DNA from: Zygnema cylindricum
Taxonomy: Eukaryota > Streptophyta > Zygnematophyceae > Zygnematales > Zygnemataceae
Reading direction: 5' to 3'
Length of the DNA: 29,922 bases
NCBI GenBank assembly: GCA_037447655.1
Contig: JBBHKE010001490.1
Location: 1-29,922, forward strand
Numbering within the stretch: position 1 is the first letter of the stretch; each line of letters starts with the position of its first letter. The notes under the pieces are model-generated. The model ran no database searches. It worked only from the letters and a program-made list of their open reading frames with translations, and was not told where the DNA came from. The position numbers and the translations under genes are program-made. Positions 1 to 9,581 of this stretch are shown here, in pieces.

Positions 1-1560
1 TACGGTTTTGGTTAACCTTTTGCGACCTCTGACGGTCAAGGGTTACGACATATTGCTCCAAGACCAGCAATTCCCTTATTGGCGATAAGTGGAAAAAGTA
101 TAGTACGCTATACAATAGTACTTTATAAAATAATGTATTTGATTGTTTATCGTCTATAGCGTCGCATGCCACGTGTAGCAATTTTTTCCGTACTTTGTGT
201 ATCGGAATAACGTCGTTTTAGGTCGTACTTTGTGTGCTCGAGGTTGTAATCGGGTACCCGAATCCGTACACGATCGTCGGCGTCACATTCGGAACAAATT
301 CGGGTGCCAAATTTTGGGGGCCGGTCGGATTCGGTCGGGTGATTCAAAAACAAAAATCACAAATTCACATACAGCCGCGTAAGCAAAAAAAACAAAAAAT
401 CGAAGGTTTCATAGGTACATTCCACTACAATACACCGCCAGTCATTATTAGCAATATGAACGTTATATCGGCACCCCCAAATTTTGACCCCAAAACTTGA
501 AATATAATTAATAACACTAATTTTTTTTTTTTACTTTAATTAAGGTGTTGGTGAATCATCATTAATAATTTTAATTTATGATCTTCTTGAATAGTGTGGT
601 GTACGGACGTGTCAGGCCGTACAAAGTGATGTTTTGTTAAGTAAAAAGTACAAAACATGGATTAAAATAATCGCGATCCCACGTAAAACTGCGCTCAAAA
701 TAAAAGACATAATGAGATTGTACATATTTTAGTGTAAAGATATTGATCTTGTTTTAAATATACACCACAAAACCCAAATTAGAGATATGAATAAATTAGA
801 GGAAAAGGCCGCGACGGTGTGCGATTTGTCAGATTTTTTAATTTTACCTATTTTACGGTGAAGAACTTGATGGCAGATCTGTTGTACCCAAATCAGCTTT
901 ATGGATCAATTAGGGTGCGTCTCCATGTGCCAAAGTAAGGGTTTTTTTCTGTCGCTTTCCTGTAAAACTTAGAGCCCGTACCGCGTAAGTTTCAACCGTA
1001 CAAAAAAATAGAAAAAATGAGAAGTACATTTTGCGTCATCGTCAAAATTAGGATGTACTACATGTTGTCGTTTTGTGTTCTTCTTCCCAGGACACGAAAA
1101 AAAACGTCATCTTCAAACGTTTTTTTAAAACACATGGACGATATGTTTTAAAACAAAGTATTTTTGAAAAAAAAATAGTAACACATATTTGCACGTGCAA
1201 TTTTTTTTCCAAAAATTTCAAACGATTCAAGCTACGGCCAAAGGTACACTATTCGTTATCTTTTGTCTGTTTGCCTTTATCAAAGTACACTTTTTTTTTG
1301 GTTTTGTTGGGTTTCGTTGAGTACCATAAAATTATGCATTTACTTTTTTTAACTCTAGTGGTTCTTTTGTTCACCATTGTTTTCTGATGCAAACCATCCC
1401 AACATTTTTGATGACAAAAAAGGCAAAAAGGAAAAAGCAAATCGACAACTATTCTTCCGCATAGTCAATCGCCTAGTACTACATCTTTTTTCAAGTCATT
1501 TTCCTAATAAAACATGTCATTAGAGGATCCAAATCTGAAGGCATGCCGATTTTTTTTTTC
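1..1560. other. AT-rich DNA without a recognisable gene
   Basis: The open frames here are short (at most about 100 codons), overlap on both strands and show no familiar motif, so I call no gene. Long A and T runs are frequent. The palindromic tetramer GTAC occurs about 16 times in the first 1,080 bases by my count, roughly four times what the base composition predicts. No retroelement motif is visible. Confidence 0.6.
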
Positions 1561-1627
1561 CTTCCCTCACTCTTGCCCTCACCATCTCCCACTCTCTCTC
1601 CCTCTCCCACTCCCTCTCCCTCTCCCT
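1561..1627 (+). repeat. Polypyrimidine (CCCTCT)n-like tract
   Basis: This is a continuous C/T-rich low-complexity stretch with repeated CTCCC and CCCTCTCCC units and very few purines. It looks like a decayed microsatellite. I see no associated gene. Confidence 0.7.
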
Positions 1628-1739
1628 TGCTAATAGCCACTTCTTCTTGCTCATATTGTACTTTTAAACCCGACGCTATTTTTTCATATATTTTCTTTGA
1701 TGTGATCTAATCACTACCCCCTATGTTGCCCCTTTTGCT

Positions 1740-2760
1740 AATCACGTGACTCTTTCCTTTGACATCGTCTCTTTGTGTTACCTTCTTTGATGCTTGTACA
1801 CTTATTGGTAGCTGTTGCATTCCTTTGCGTGTCTAGGACAAGAGCTTAACATTGTTGACTTTCTTGCAATGTTGCAGTTCGGCGGGTTGTGATTCGTCTG
1901 AGATGTGGGGTTCTAGTTTGGAGTCATCATGTGGAGGTGGGGTGGGCCGAAGACTATAGTGCTCATTGCTCTGGTGGAGCCACCTTGCTCGATGATCGAA
2001 TATCCTTGGTGCGTGTCTCCTTCTGTCGCCCCTCTCTGTGGTCCTTCCACTATCATTGTGCTTGTCACGGGGTTGTGATCTCACGGGTTTGTGATTTCAC
2101 GGGTTTGTGACGTTTGCAGATTGATGACCACTTGAGCTTCCCTGCATTTTTCCTTGCATTTGTTAGAATTCAGTCGAGTCTCCTCATTTGAGGATTGACG
2201 CCTGACTTTGAGTGTTCTGTTTTCTGTTTGCAGATCTCTCGTGTGCGTCCTCCTTCTCGTAGTGCCATCGATATGGATGGGCTCCTCAATTACAACACTT
2301 CGATATTTGTTTGCACTCGTCATACGATATGAGATTGTTCTTAGACTCGCATTCAATTTGCAGAATCTATTTCTTCTCTCTCTGATTATGTGTGATGTGC
2401 TGTTGTTGATGTCGTTTTTGGCTCCTTAGGGTTTGCATAGGCCGTGTTTCTCATCCTCACTGTGAATTTCACCCACTCTGTTGTTGTCTCCCCTCTGTGT
2501 ATGCTTTTTGCATGCCTTGATGTCGCTCTTCTCTCGATAGGGGAGTCTACAATTCTCATCACTATGATGTCTAACTTTGTTTCCCCCTTGGTTGTTTGCA
2601 GACTCCTTGGAGGGTTTGAAATTTCGTAGATTCGTGACATCTCGACGATATTAGGATTGGATTCCAACACCCCATATATTGCTTCGCTCCACCTCCACGT
2701 CCCTGTTTCTCTGTGAGAGTAGGTAAGCTTCCCTTTTATGTGATCTTGGAGGGATAAGCC
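1740..2760 (+). other. T/G-rich DNA with repeated TTTGCAG motifs, no recognised gene
   Basis: I recognise no protein here. The plus strand is pyrimidine-rich and has four TTTGCAG motifs (2113-2119, 2227-2233, 2357-2363, 2595-2601) and a weaker one near 1871-1877, each after T-rich sequence, like plant 3' splice sites. Spacings are 114, 130 and 238 bases. The intervening segments do not align as tandem repeats, and the frames encode nothing familiar. It may be an unrecognised multi-exon transcript or simply biased DNA. Confidence 0.3.
2076..2107 (+). repeat. 16-bp tandem repeat, two units
   Basis: Two consecutive 16-base units, TGATCTCACGGGTTTG and TGATTTCACGGGTTTG, differ at one base. A weaker partial unit containing TCACGGGGTTG lies just upstream at about 2065-2075. 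Confidence 0.8.
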
Positions 2761-2911
2761 TAAATGCATTACTTTTTCATCCGTCGGGAGGCGAGGCCCG
2801 ATCCTTTCGGCTTCATTTAGCAGACGGGAAATTTTGAGATGTGTATGTCGACTAAGGCTTTGCCTTAGTATTGCGACATCATGTGTAGCTTTTCAGCCTC
2901 GATCTGTGCAC

Positions 2912-3190
2912 TGATTCCTTCATCCATGATTCCTTCACCCCTCGTCTGTTTTTCCCCTTTTTAGATGCTCAATGTCCCCTTCACACTTGAAGTATCATAA
3001 GGTTGATCTATCTCCTTCTCTGTAACCATCATCATTGTCATCATCTGAACTTGATTCCTTCATCCATGATTCCTTCACCCATCGTCTGTTTTTCCCTTTT
3101 TTAGATGCTCAATGTCCCCGTCACACTTGAAGTACAATAAGGTTGATCTCTCTCCTTCTCTGTAACCATCATCATTGTCATTATCTGAAA
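2912..3190 (+). repeat. 140-bp tandem duplication
   Basis: The block starting TGATTCCTTCATCC at 2912 is repeated from 3052 with only a handful of differences (for example CCCCT/CCCAT and CATCATCTG/CATTATCTG). The second copy ends 30 bases before element A begins, so the duplication lies in DNA flanking the insertion. No coding function is apparent. Confidence 0.85.
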
Positions 3191-3856
3191 TTTTGTATGT
3201 GTCTCTCGCTTCCACTGTGGGAGCTGAAATTTTGTGGTCTCCATTGACCCATAGAATGAGCAGCCTATGTATGCCTCTAGGATAATATTTGCCCCTTTCA
3301 CTTTCCCACTGAAAAAGTACCGCCCAGGCACACAAGTATTCTGACCACCCTAACCCTTGTGAGTAGAAGACTCCTTTGAGTCAAACGCAAAAAGAATCAC
3401 TGAATGTGCTCCCCTGAGCTTAAGTTATGGCTGGTCAAAGATGACCTTTATAGTTACAAGCTCTCTTAGAGAGAGGTACCTAAATATCACTAAGTCTTGG
3501 TTTGCCTACTCACGACTACCTACTACTAAACCCTAGTCCATTAGGAACACAATATAGTACAAGAAGGTACAATAGGCGATGTACTTATTGTAAGGCCATT
3601 GTACAACATGGTCTACAAGGTGATTCCAGTCAAATCGGGAGCCATAAATCCTCCTCCCATCGTCTCCGATATCAAAAAATGTGGTGCCACGTGGCACCGC
3701 GTGACGCTATCTCCAAATGCCGCCAAAAGCTCACTTTGCGTGGCGGCTAGAATGCCGGCCGTCCAATCAAAACATATTTTACACGTTTCAAATTCGCGTA
3801 CATGCATGAATTGCTCTTTTTCGTTAGTCTGCTGTTAATTAGTTGTTGTGTTAATG

Positions 3857-3864
3857 TTTATATA
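3857..3864 (-). promoter_or_regulatory. TATA box of family-A LTR (3' LTR)
   Basis: The minus strand reads TATATAAA. The same motif stands at the matching place in the 5' LTR (11595-11602). It would place the U3/R boundary near 3825-3835. This is inferred from motif and position only. Confidence 0.5.
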
Positions 3865-3893
3865 TCTTTGAATGTCGTCACGTGTATCGTTTT

Positions 3894-3975
3894 GATAACG
3901 CCATAGTGGATAATGCTTACATCTACATAGTGGTTTACAGACCCAGGTTCAAATCTGGATTTAGACAACATTTTA
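3894..3975 (+). promoter_or_regulatory. Antisense tRNA-like Pol III module in 3' LTR of element A
   Basis: On the plus strand, opposite to element A, a box A-like stretch (3898-3916, around ATAGTGGATAATGC) is followed at tRNA-like spacing by box B GGTTCAAATC (3946-3955) and by TTTT (3971-3974). GTTCAAATC fits the box B consensus GWTCRANNC completely; the box A fit is only partial. No full tRNA cloverleaf forms. The same arrangement is in all four family-A LTRs of this window. Confidence 0.45.
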
Positions 3976-4110
3976 GTAAAATATCCTCTACTTCAAAATC
4001 TGCCACTTACTAAAAATGGCGGCAGCCATGGCGTGCCTTTGATCTTTATTCTCTTTCTTTAATGTATAACTAAAATAGAGAAGTGAACTATTGATTACCT
4101 CTTTTAAACA

Positions 4111-4122
4111 CTCCCTTTAATT
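4111..4122 (-). other. Polypurine tract of element A
   Basis: The minus strand reads AATTAAAGGGAG directly before the LTR start TGTTTAAAAG. This is where the plus-strand DNA primer must lie. E2 has AAGGGGAG in the equivalent place (27500-27507). Confidence 0.85.
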
Positions 4123-4123
4123 C

Positions 4124-4976
4124 CTAGTCACTTTTCAAATTTAATCCACAGTTTTCTCTCCAATAAATCAACTTAGGGGAAGGCACTGGTTTTGTCATCA
4201 TGTCTGGAATCATTTCTCTATCAGTTTTATGAACCAGTTTAATAATTTTATTTTCAACCTTCTCTTTGACAAAGCTTAGTCTAATATCCATATGCTTAGC
4301 TTTAAAGTGATGTTTCGGATTAGCTGCAATAGAGATAACACCTTGACTATCATTAAAAACATTTTGAGTTCTAGACTTCATGAACCCAAGTTCTTCAATA
4401 AGAGATTAAACCCACATTAATTATTTGGTGGCAGCACAGGAAGCCATGTATTTAGCTTCCATAGTGGACTGAGCAACTACTTTTTGTTACTTGCTACTCC
4501 AACAACATACACCGGAGTCAATTTTCAACACATATCCAGTCGTAAACCTCCTTAAACGCACATCTCCATAACTGGCATTACTCTAGATGGTAATGTTAGT
4601 GTGCTCCCCTCCCAAATGCAACCACAATTCCTTTGTCCCCACTAGATACCTCATCACCCTTTTGGCAGCCTCCTAGTCTCTCTTTCTTGGTTAATTTATA
4701 ATTCTACTAAGGACACCTACAGCTGCAGCTATATCTGGACGGGTACTGTTCATAAAACATATTAAACTGCCTACAATCTGCCGATAAGGGATATTTTCCA
4801 CAAATTTTTTTCTATCTCATCCATCTCATCAATAATGATGAATATTCCTCTCTCTTCACTCCCCTCAAACACTTTCTTTAGATCCATGGGAGTATTACAT
4901 CCGTTTGCTTTTTCCATCTGAATTTTTTCTAGCACATTACCGATTGCTTCTTTCTGAGTGAGTTTTATAATCCTAT
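4124..4976 (-). pseudogene. Element A pol 3' part: RT thumb/connection and RNase H, decayed
   Basis: This is the C-terminal part of the copia polyprotein, which copies RNA to DNA and degrades the RNA strand. Near 4976 the frame reads IIKLTQKEAIGNV, matching the segment after the RT palm in E1 and E2. Further on come copia RNase H signatures: NASYGDVRLRR, VCCWSSK, AQSTMEAKYMA, then the tail with HHFKAKHMDIRL and DMMTKPVPSPKL. The natural stop is the TAG at 4126-4124, just before the polypurine tract. In-frame TAA/TAG codons interrupt the RNase H core, while the last 86 codons (4381-4124) are open. The RT palm lies across the solo LTR at 6029-6660. Confidence 0.85.
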
Positions 4977-6023
4977 TGTAGAAATTAATGGTTTTTAGTA
5001 TTTTCTAGGTCTGAATAGAAACAAAGAAGCCGAGGCAGTCTACCTCTAACTTCTCTCTCCATTTCTCAAACTTGTCGCAGTCACTGAGAAATTGGAGAGG
5101 AAGCTAGAGCCATGGCTACCTAGGCTATCCTCGGGTTTACGGGAAATTTATATTAGTCTAGGGATTAATTACTAAAAGGTATGTGCCGGCGGCAGGATTT
5201 GATCCTGGTACCTGCCGGCCGACAGATGGTAGATAGCCGGTAGCCTTAGCCGTTAAGTCTAGAGGTACTGTTACATAGTATATAGTACGATATTTATTTA
5301 AACATGTACCCGTAGGATAAATCATTTAACTATAACTGTTAACGGGATACATAGATATGGTATTGTAAAAGTACGAATTGCGGTACGGATAAGAAATCAA
5401 TACCGCGCATTGATTTCGTAAGCGAAACGAATACCGCGCATGTATTTATTACGGCTACGATCAAATACGAGTTTAATCGGACGGCCGGAAATTGCGCCGA
5501 GATCGCGGAAGGAGAATTCGGCGGTTTGTGGGCAGCGCCACATCGTATGACACGTGGCGATGTAACATTGGAGCGCGGCATCTCCGAGGATTAGAGGAGC
5601 GAATCCGGAAATTCCACGTGTGGACATTTAGGCCATGTCGTACAATGTCCGTACATAAAGTACACCGGCAGCTGTACTTTTGCGTACGGAACTGTAATCT
5701 GATTGGTCTGTACATCAGTAGATAGAGTTTGTGAGAGAGATAGGACTTAGAAAAAATTAGAAGATAGGACCCTCTCTCCCAGAGAGCTTCTGTACAAAAG
5801 GTCAACTTTGACCCTCCATAACTTACTGCTCAGGGGAGAAAATTCAGAGATTCTTTTTGCTATCAACTCAGGGGAATCTTGCCTTCACAGGGGTGCAGGT
5901 AGTCAGGGTTTTTGTTTGCCAGGGTGGCAGTTATTTTTGCTGAAACACAAAGGGGTCAGGATTATCCTAGAGGCTTCTTGGAAGCTGTCCACTCTGAGGA
6001 CTTATGGAGGTCTCAGAGTTTCA
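4977..6023 (+). mobile_element. Solo family-A LTR inserted antisense into element A RT
   Basis: This 1,047-bp LTR starts TGTAGAAATT and ends CAGAGTTTCA. It is flanked by perfect CCTAT target duplications (4972-4976 and 6024-6028); removing it rejoins the RT frame of element A exactly. It is a plus-oriented relative of the element A LTRs: the stretch 5755-6010 aligns with the reverse complement of 3226-3480, and its first 150 bases align with the reverse complement of the right end of 17482-18752. No PBS-like GGTTATGGG follows the LTR end, so only an LTR remains, as expected after LTR-LTR recombination. Confidence 0.9.
5173..5257 (-). promoter_or_regulatory. Antisense tRNA-like Pol III module in solo LTR 4977-6023
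   Basis: On the minus strand, antisense to this LTR, box B reads GGATCAAATCC (positions around 5204-5196). It sits in the best T-arm of the four copies (four of five stem pairs, seven-base loop). TAACGGCTAAGG near 5257-5240 is a weak box A candidate. TTTT follows at 5177-5174. The relative position in the LTR matches the other family-A copies. Confidence 0.45.
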
Positions 6024-6660
6024 CCTATTCCCTCTATCCTTATCCATCTGTATTCCCAAGATGTACTTTGCTTCGCCGAGATCTTTCATGTCAAAGCTGC
6101 TTCTAAGATCTCGTTTTAGTTTGTTAATCTTATTGAAGGACTTGCTAAGGACTAACAAATCATCCACATAAATAGCAATAAATATGACTCCATTCTCATC
6201 CTAAAATAAATATATTGAGTGACCTGAACTAATTCTGATATTCCACAAACCGGTCAAATATTCGTCCAGCTTTATATTCGATTGTCGCTGGGCCTGCTTA
6301 AGCCCATAGAGGTATTTTATCAGTTTGCAAACCTTGCTTTCTTCCCCACTTTCCACGAATCCTTCCGGTTGCCTCATGCAAATGTCTTCTTCCAACTCTC
6401 CGTGCAAAAATGTCGTTTTAATATCCATTTGGTGTATTTCCATATCCTCCGCTTCGGCTAAACTTAAGAGGATTCTAACAGAAGGAAATCTGACTACATG
6501 TGCAAAGGTTTCTTCGTAGTCTATCCCCTTTTTTTGAGTGTACCCTTTTGCAACTAACCTAGCTTTGTACCTATCAATTGTATTATTGAGGTTTAATTCA
6601 ATTTTGAAAACCCACTTACATCCGTCGGTTTTCGGTCTGGTGGACAGTCTACCAACTCCA
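6024..6660 (-). pseudogene. Element A pol: reverse transcriptase fingers and palm, decayed
   Basis: Copia RT motifs appear in order on the minus strand: KWVFKIELN, RYKARLVAKGYTQ, EIHQMDIKTTFLHGELEE with the first catalytic Asp, MRQPEGFVE, LYGLKQAQRQ, and IYVDDLLVLSK. The catalytic YVDD box is at 6170-6159 and is intact. One in-frame TAG follows ISSGHSIYLF (about 6200), and the frame is offset by one base from the upstream linker near 6635, so a frameshift separates integrase/linker from RT. After KDRGNR the frame runs into the CCTAT duplication of the solo LTR and resumes at 4976. Confidence 0.9.
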
Positions 6661-7385
6661 ATGTATTCGCTTCCATGATGGAGGCCATTTCTTCATTTTT
6701 AGCTATGATCCATCCACTCCTTTCTTGGGTGTTTATGGCCTCTAAGTATGTCTGAGGTTCATCTGGGTGAGACATCTTTGTGATTTGGTTATTTACTTTT
6801 CTTTTTTGAAGTCGTTTACTACTTCTTCTCCCCCCTTCAAAATCGGACGCCGGTATGGAAGGCATCCTTGGGTTTCGTTTAGGAAGATATTCAACTCCCT
6901 CATCTTCCAATTTCAGTGTCTCATCAAGTTCTTCATTGGTTTCCACTGCGTACTGTGACGTTGCCTCGGATGTTGTCATTTCCTCCTCCTTTGGTTGATC
7001 TGCAGATTTTTCTTTTTCTCCATCTTCCTTCTCTTCATTTTCAGATTCAAAGTCAAAAAACTGATCCGTTTCAAATCTGATTTTGACTTCTTTATTATAT
7101 TTGAATGGATCAATGGAATTCACTTCATTTATCACCAGTATGTGTTTTACCAAAGTTATACATCCCTTTTTCAAGTCATACACCCGGTATCTTTTTGTGC
7201 TCTCATCATATCCTACAAGATATCCTGGTTTCCCTCTTCTCTCTAACTTCCATTAATCTTATCGGAATCCAAACTGTAAACTTGACTTTCGAACACTCTC
7301 AAACTAGATAAATCAGACTTTCTTCTTGTCCACCTCTCATACGGAGTTTCCTCCTTATTTGGTGAAGTTAGGACTCTATTTTTGA
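6600..7385 (-). pseudogene. Element A pol: integrase C-terminal region and acidic linker
   Basis: This segment joins integrase to RT. Its right end carries a GKPGYLVGYDESTKRYRVYD-type stretch, the motif after the copia integrase core. Then comes an open frame (7183-6593) with a strongly acidic, low-complexity linker rich in Glu, Asp and Ser. The linker ends in the conserved PQTYLEAINTQERSGW...EEMASIMEANTLELVD segment that precedes RT. A stop near 7242-7245 and the one-base shift near 6635 are the visible lesions. The acidic spacer is typical of copia polyproteins and has no enzymatic role I can assign. Confidence 0.8.
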
Positions 7386-7990
7386 TGAAATTAGCATAGT
7401 TCATAGACTAAGCCCAAAACTGTAGCCATATCCTCTTATCACTTAACATACTTCTAGACATATCTCTGAAAGTTCTATTCAATCTTTTTGCTACTCCATT
7501 TTGTTCAAGATTATAGGGAACAATTTTCTCATAATGAATTCCTTCTTTTTTAAGATATTCTTCAAATTCCCTTGAGGTATATTCTTTCCCATTATCACTT
7601 CTTATCTTTATTATTGAAGTTTCATGTAGCTTGTCACTCCATACTTTATAATTTTTGATACATCTTAATACCTTTGACTTTTGTCTGAGAAAATATACCT
7701 TCGTGTATCTAGACCAGCTATCTGTGATGGTTACCATCCACCTCTTCCCCCCATGTGAAGAATACCTAACAGGTCCCCAAACATCAGTGTGAATTAGATC
7801 CAATACTTTCTATCTCCTAAATGTGGTTGCCTTTGGAACTGGAAGTCTATGAATCTTCCTTTGGGCACATCCACTACAATCTTAAAAGTTCTCATCATCC
7901 TCAAAAGTAACACCCTTCACTATTCCGTTTTTCTTCATTTCCTTTAATCTATCTAGATACACATGCCCCAACGTTTTGTGCCAAATCATC
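7386..7990 (-). pseudogene. Element A pol: integrase zinc-binding domain and catalytic core, catalytic Glu lost
   Basis: Integrase would join the new DNA copy to the host genome. The N-terminal HHCC finger is readable: His at 7980-7978 (WHKTLGH) and 7964-7962, Cys pair CSGC at 7878-7867. The core frame 7803-7408 has the first Asp in HTDVWGP and the second in RSDNGKEY. Exactly 35 residues later, where NGVAER is expected, it reads NGVAKR: the catalytic Glu has become Lys, a single G-to-A change. Stops lie before DCSGC, near 7810 (TAG) and at the end of the core (7407-7405). The enzyme is inactive even apart from the stops. Confidence 0.88.
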
Positions 7991-8157
7991 ATCTCACTTG
8001 TACACGAGTAAAGAACACTAATTTTATTGCAAAGAACAATTCTGAACATTCGTTGATTGCCCTTCTTAGATATGAAATAAACTTAATTATCAAAGCTTGC
8101 TGTGAAGATTCCTTTCTTAGTTCCTGTTTCAAACTTCTTTTCAACTAGGACAGCTGT

Positions 8158-8395
8158 TTAGACTAGGTTCTTGTTAAGCCGTGGAATGTAAAGAACGTTT
8201 GAGAGTGTTACAAATGAGGCCTTTCCATCAACTAGAACCTTCAAGTCAACAATTCCAACAAGACTTGTGGTTTCTACTCTACAAGCTCCGTACCATGTCT
8301 CATATGTTGGGATCTTTCTCACTTTAGTGAACCACCCCTTATCTTTGCACATATTCATTGAAGCCCCTGAGTCTACGATCCACCCATCCTCCGGT
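8158..8395 (-). pseudogene. Element A pol: aspartic protease
   Basis: This is the retroviral-type protease that cuts the Gag-Pol polyprotein. DGWIVDSGASMNM holds the catalytic Asp-Ser-Gly-Ala (8373-8362). The frame continues through the C-terminal half, ending in the conserved SNVLYIPRLNKNLV stretch before a stop at about 8157. The DSGA active site is intact. The interval 7990-8157 connects to the integrase finger through the GAG-pre-integrase segment, which carries a further stop. Confidence 0.85.
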
Positions 8396-8582
8396 GGATC
8401 CCTTTTACCTCCGAAAACACACTTTTGTCTCCGTGGAATGTTGAAATACTTTTTAATGTTTTTCGGATTAAGAAGAAGCTCCTCAAGCTCCTCTTCTGGT
8501 TCATTTTTTCTCCCACTTCCTCATAATGAACTTTAGTCATGAAAGAATTTTTCTTTCCTCTATCCCTTGAGGTTCATTGACC

Positions 8583-9581
8583 ATCTTTTAGTTAAAGATC
8601 TGCAAGTTTGATACAATCTGCCATATAGTGTCCTGGTTTCTTGCAGAAGTGACATAATCCTCTTCGCGAAGTTCCTCTCCCGTGTCTATTAAATATGCCC
8701 CATTCTTGTCCTCATCCACCAAAGTTTTGATATGGATCTTTCCCTCTCTCCTCATCACGCTTCCGCCAATCAGCTCTTGCAGACAATGCTTGAACACTTG
8801 GACACCCTCTCCTAAGCTCTATGGTGCTTTCTTTCACTAAAATCATTCCCACTGTGTCATCCCAATTCCAATTGCTATCTCCTATGTCCTGCAATCGGTT
8901 AATGATATTCTCATACTCTTCAGGTAGTTTCATCATTAATGTGTTTATTCTTTGTCTCTCAGACCATGAGTTACCTGCACTCTCTAGCTCTCCAAATAAT
9001 GCTCCTAAATCATTGCAATAATTATTCATATCTCCTCCTTTATAAGTATAAGTTGCAATCTTATTTTCCGCCAACTGTTGCTGCTGCAATGATCCACTCT
9101 TATATTTGTTAACTAGTGATATCCAAATCTGAGATGAAGATTTGACATGCATAAGGGGAATGGCAATGCCCTTTGCTACACTTTTAAGAATTAAGAGCTT
9201 AGCAACCTTGTCTTTGTACTTTCAATTTTCATACTCTGATCTTTCGCTCTGAACCCTTATCGCAGTTGCTGGTGGTGCTGTTGCCGGTATCGCCTTCGGC
9301 AATGGTTTCACTTGAGTTGCAACTCCTCCCCTTTCTCCTTCCATGACAATCTCCTCTCCTTCATCATCTTCATCCTCGATGATGGTGGCAGCTGTTCTAC
9401 CGACTGTAGAGGCGCAGGTGCAGAAAAAACGTGTCCCTGCAAACCCAGATGGAGGTGGGCATCAAATTTGTCCCAACACTATGCCCAATTGATGCTTCTC
9501 AAATAGTTCCCCCTCCATCATCATTTCCCAATACAAAAATTCTGATCCATCAAATATGGGCACCCTAGAGGGTGGGCCCAT
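8583..9581 (-). pseudogene. Element A gag with CCHC zinc knuckle, single frame broken only by stops
   Basis: Gag forms the particle and packages the RNA. I place one possible start at ATG 9581-9579, inside the PBS; nine residues later comes PIFDGSEFLYWEMMM, matching the N-terminal copia Gag motif (P-F-D/N-G-x-x-Y-x-x-W). One continuous frame then runs about 330 codons through a Gln-rich Gag domain (9152-8712) to a perfect CX2CX4HX4C zinc knuckle, CHFCKKPGHYMADC (8654-8613). There is no frameshift, but there are in-frame stops: TGA near 9461, near 9220 and at 8711-8709, and TAA near 8587. The frame is also open upstream into the LTR, so the true start could be earlier. Confidence 0.85.

Larger units (their letters stand above)
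3225..4110 (-). repeat. 3' LTR of element A
   Basis: This 886-bp block repeats, in the same orientation, as 9586-11848 once the insertion there is removed. Plus-strand ends are TGAAATTTTG (left) and TTTTAAACA (right), giving a TG...CA LTR on the minus strand. The right end abuts the polypurine tract. Inside are a minus-strand TATA box (3857-3864), an antisense tRNA-like unit (about 3894-3975) and AAACCCTAG (3528-3536). Its left 250 bases hold the family-A LTR reading frame, with a one-base deletion and a TAG. Confidence 0.9.

Noticed and set aside
1073-1440. Overlapping frames at 1073-1387 and 1249-1440
   Set aside because: Composition driven by T and A runs (Phe/Lys-rich), on both strands, no recognisable domain.
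3075-3335. N-terminal gag of a neighbouring element on the minus strand
   Set aside because: The similarity to 9586-9650 lies inside the LTR (TGAAATT...), left of the PBS; it is the LTR end. The start codons in these frames are GTG, not ATG.
3502-3838. Protein-coding frames shared at 3502-3750, 11312-11644 and 5473-5805 (HGL...APRDAIS-like)
   Set aside because: They are the same LTR region in three copies, antisense to the elements, with frames that differ and no start or length conservation.
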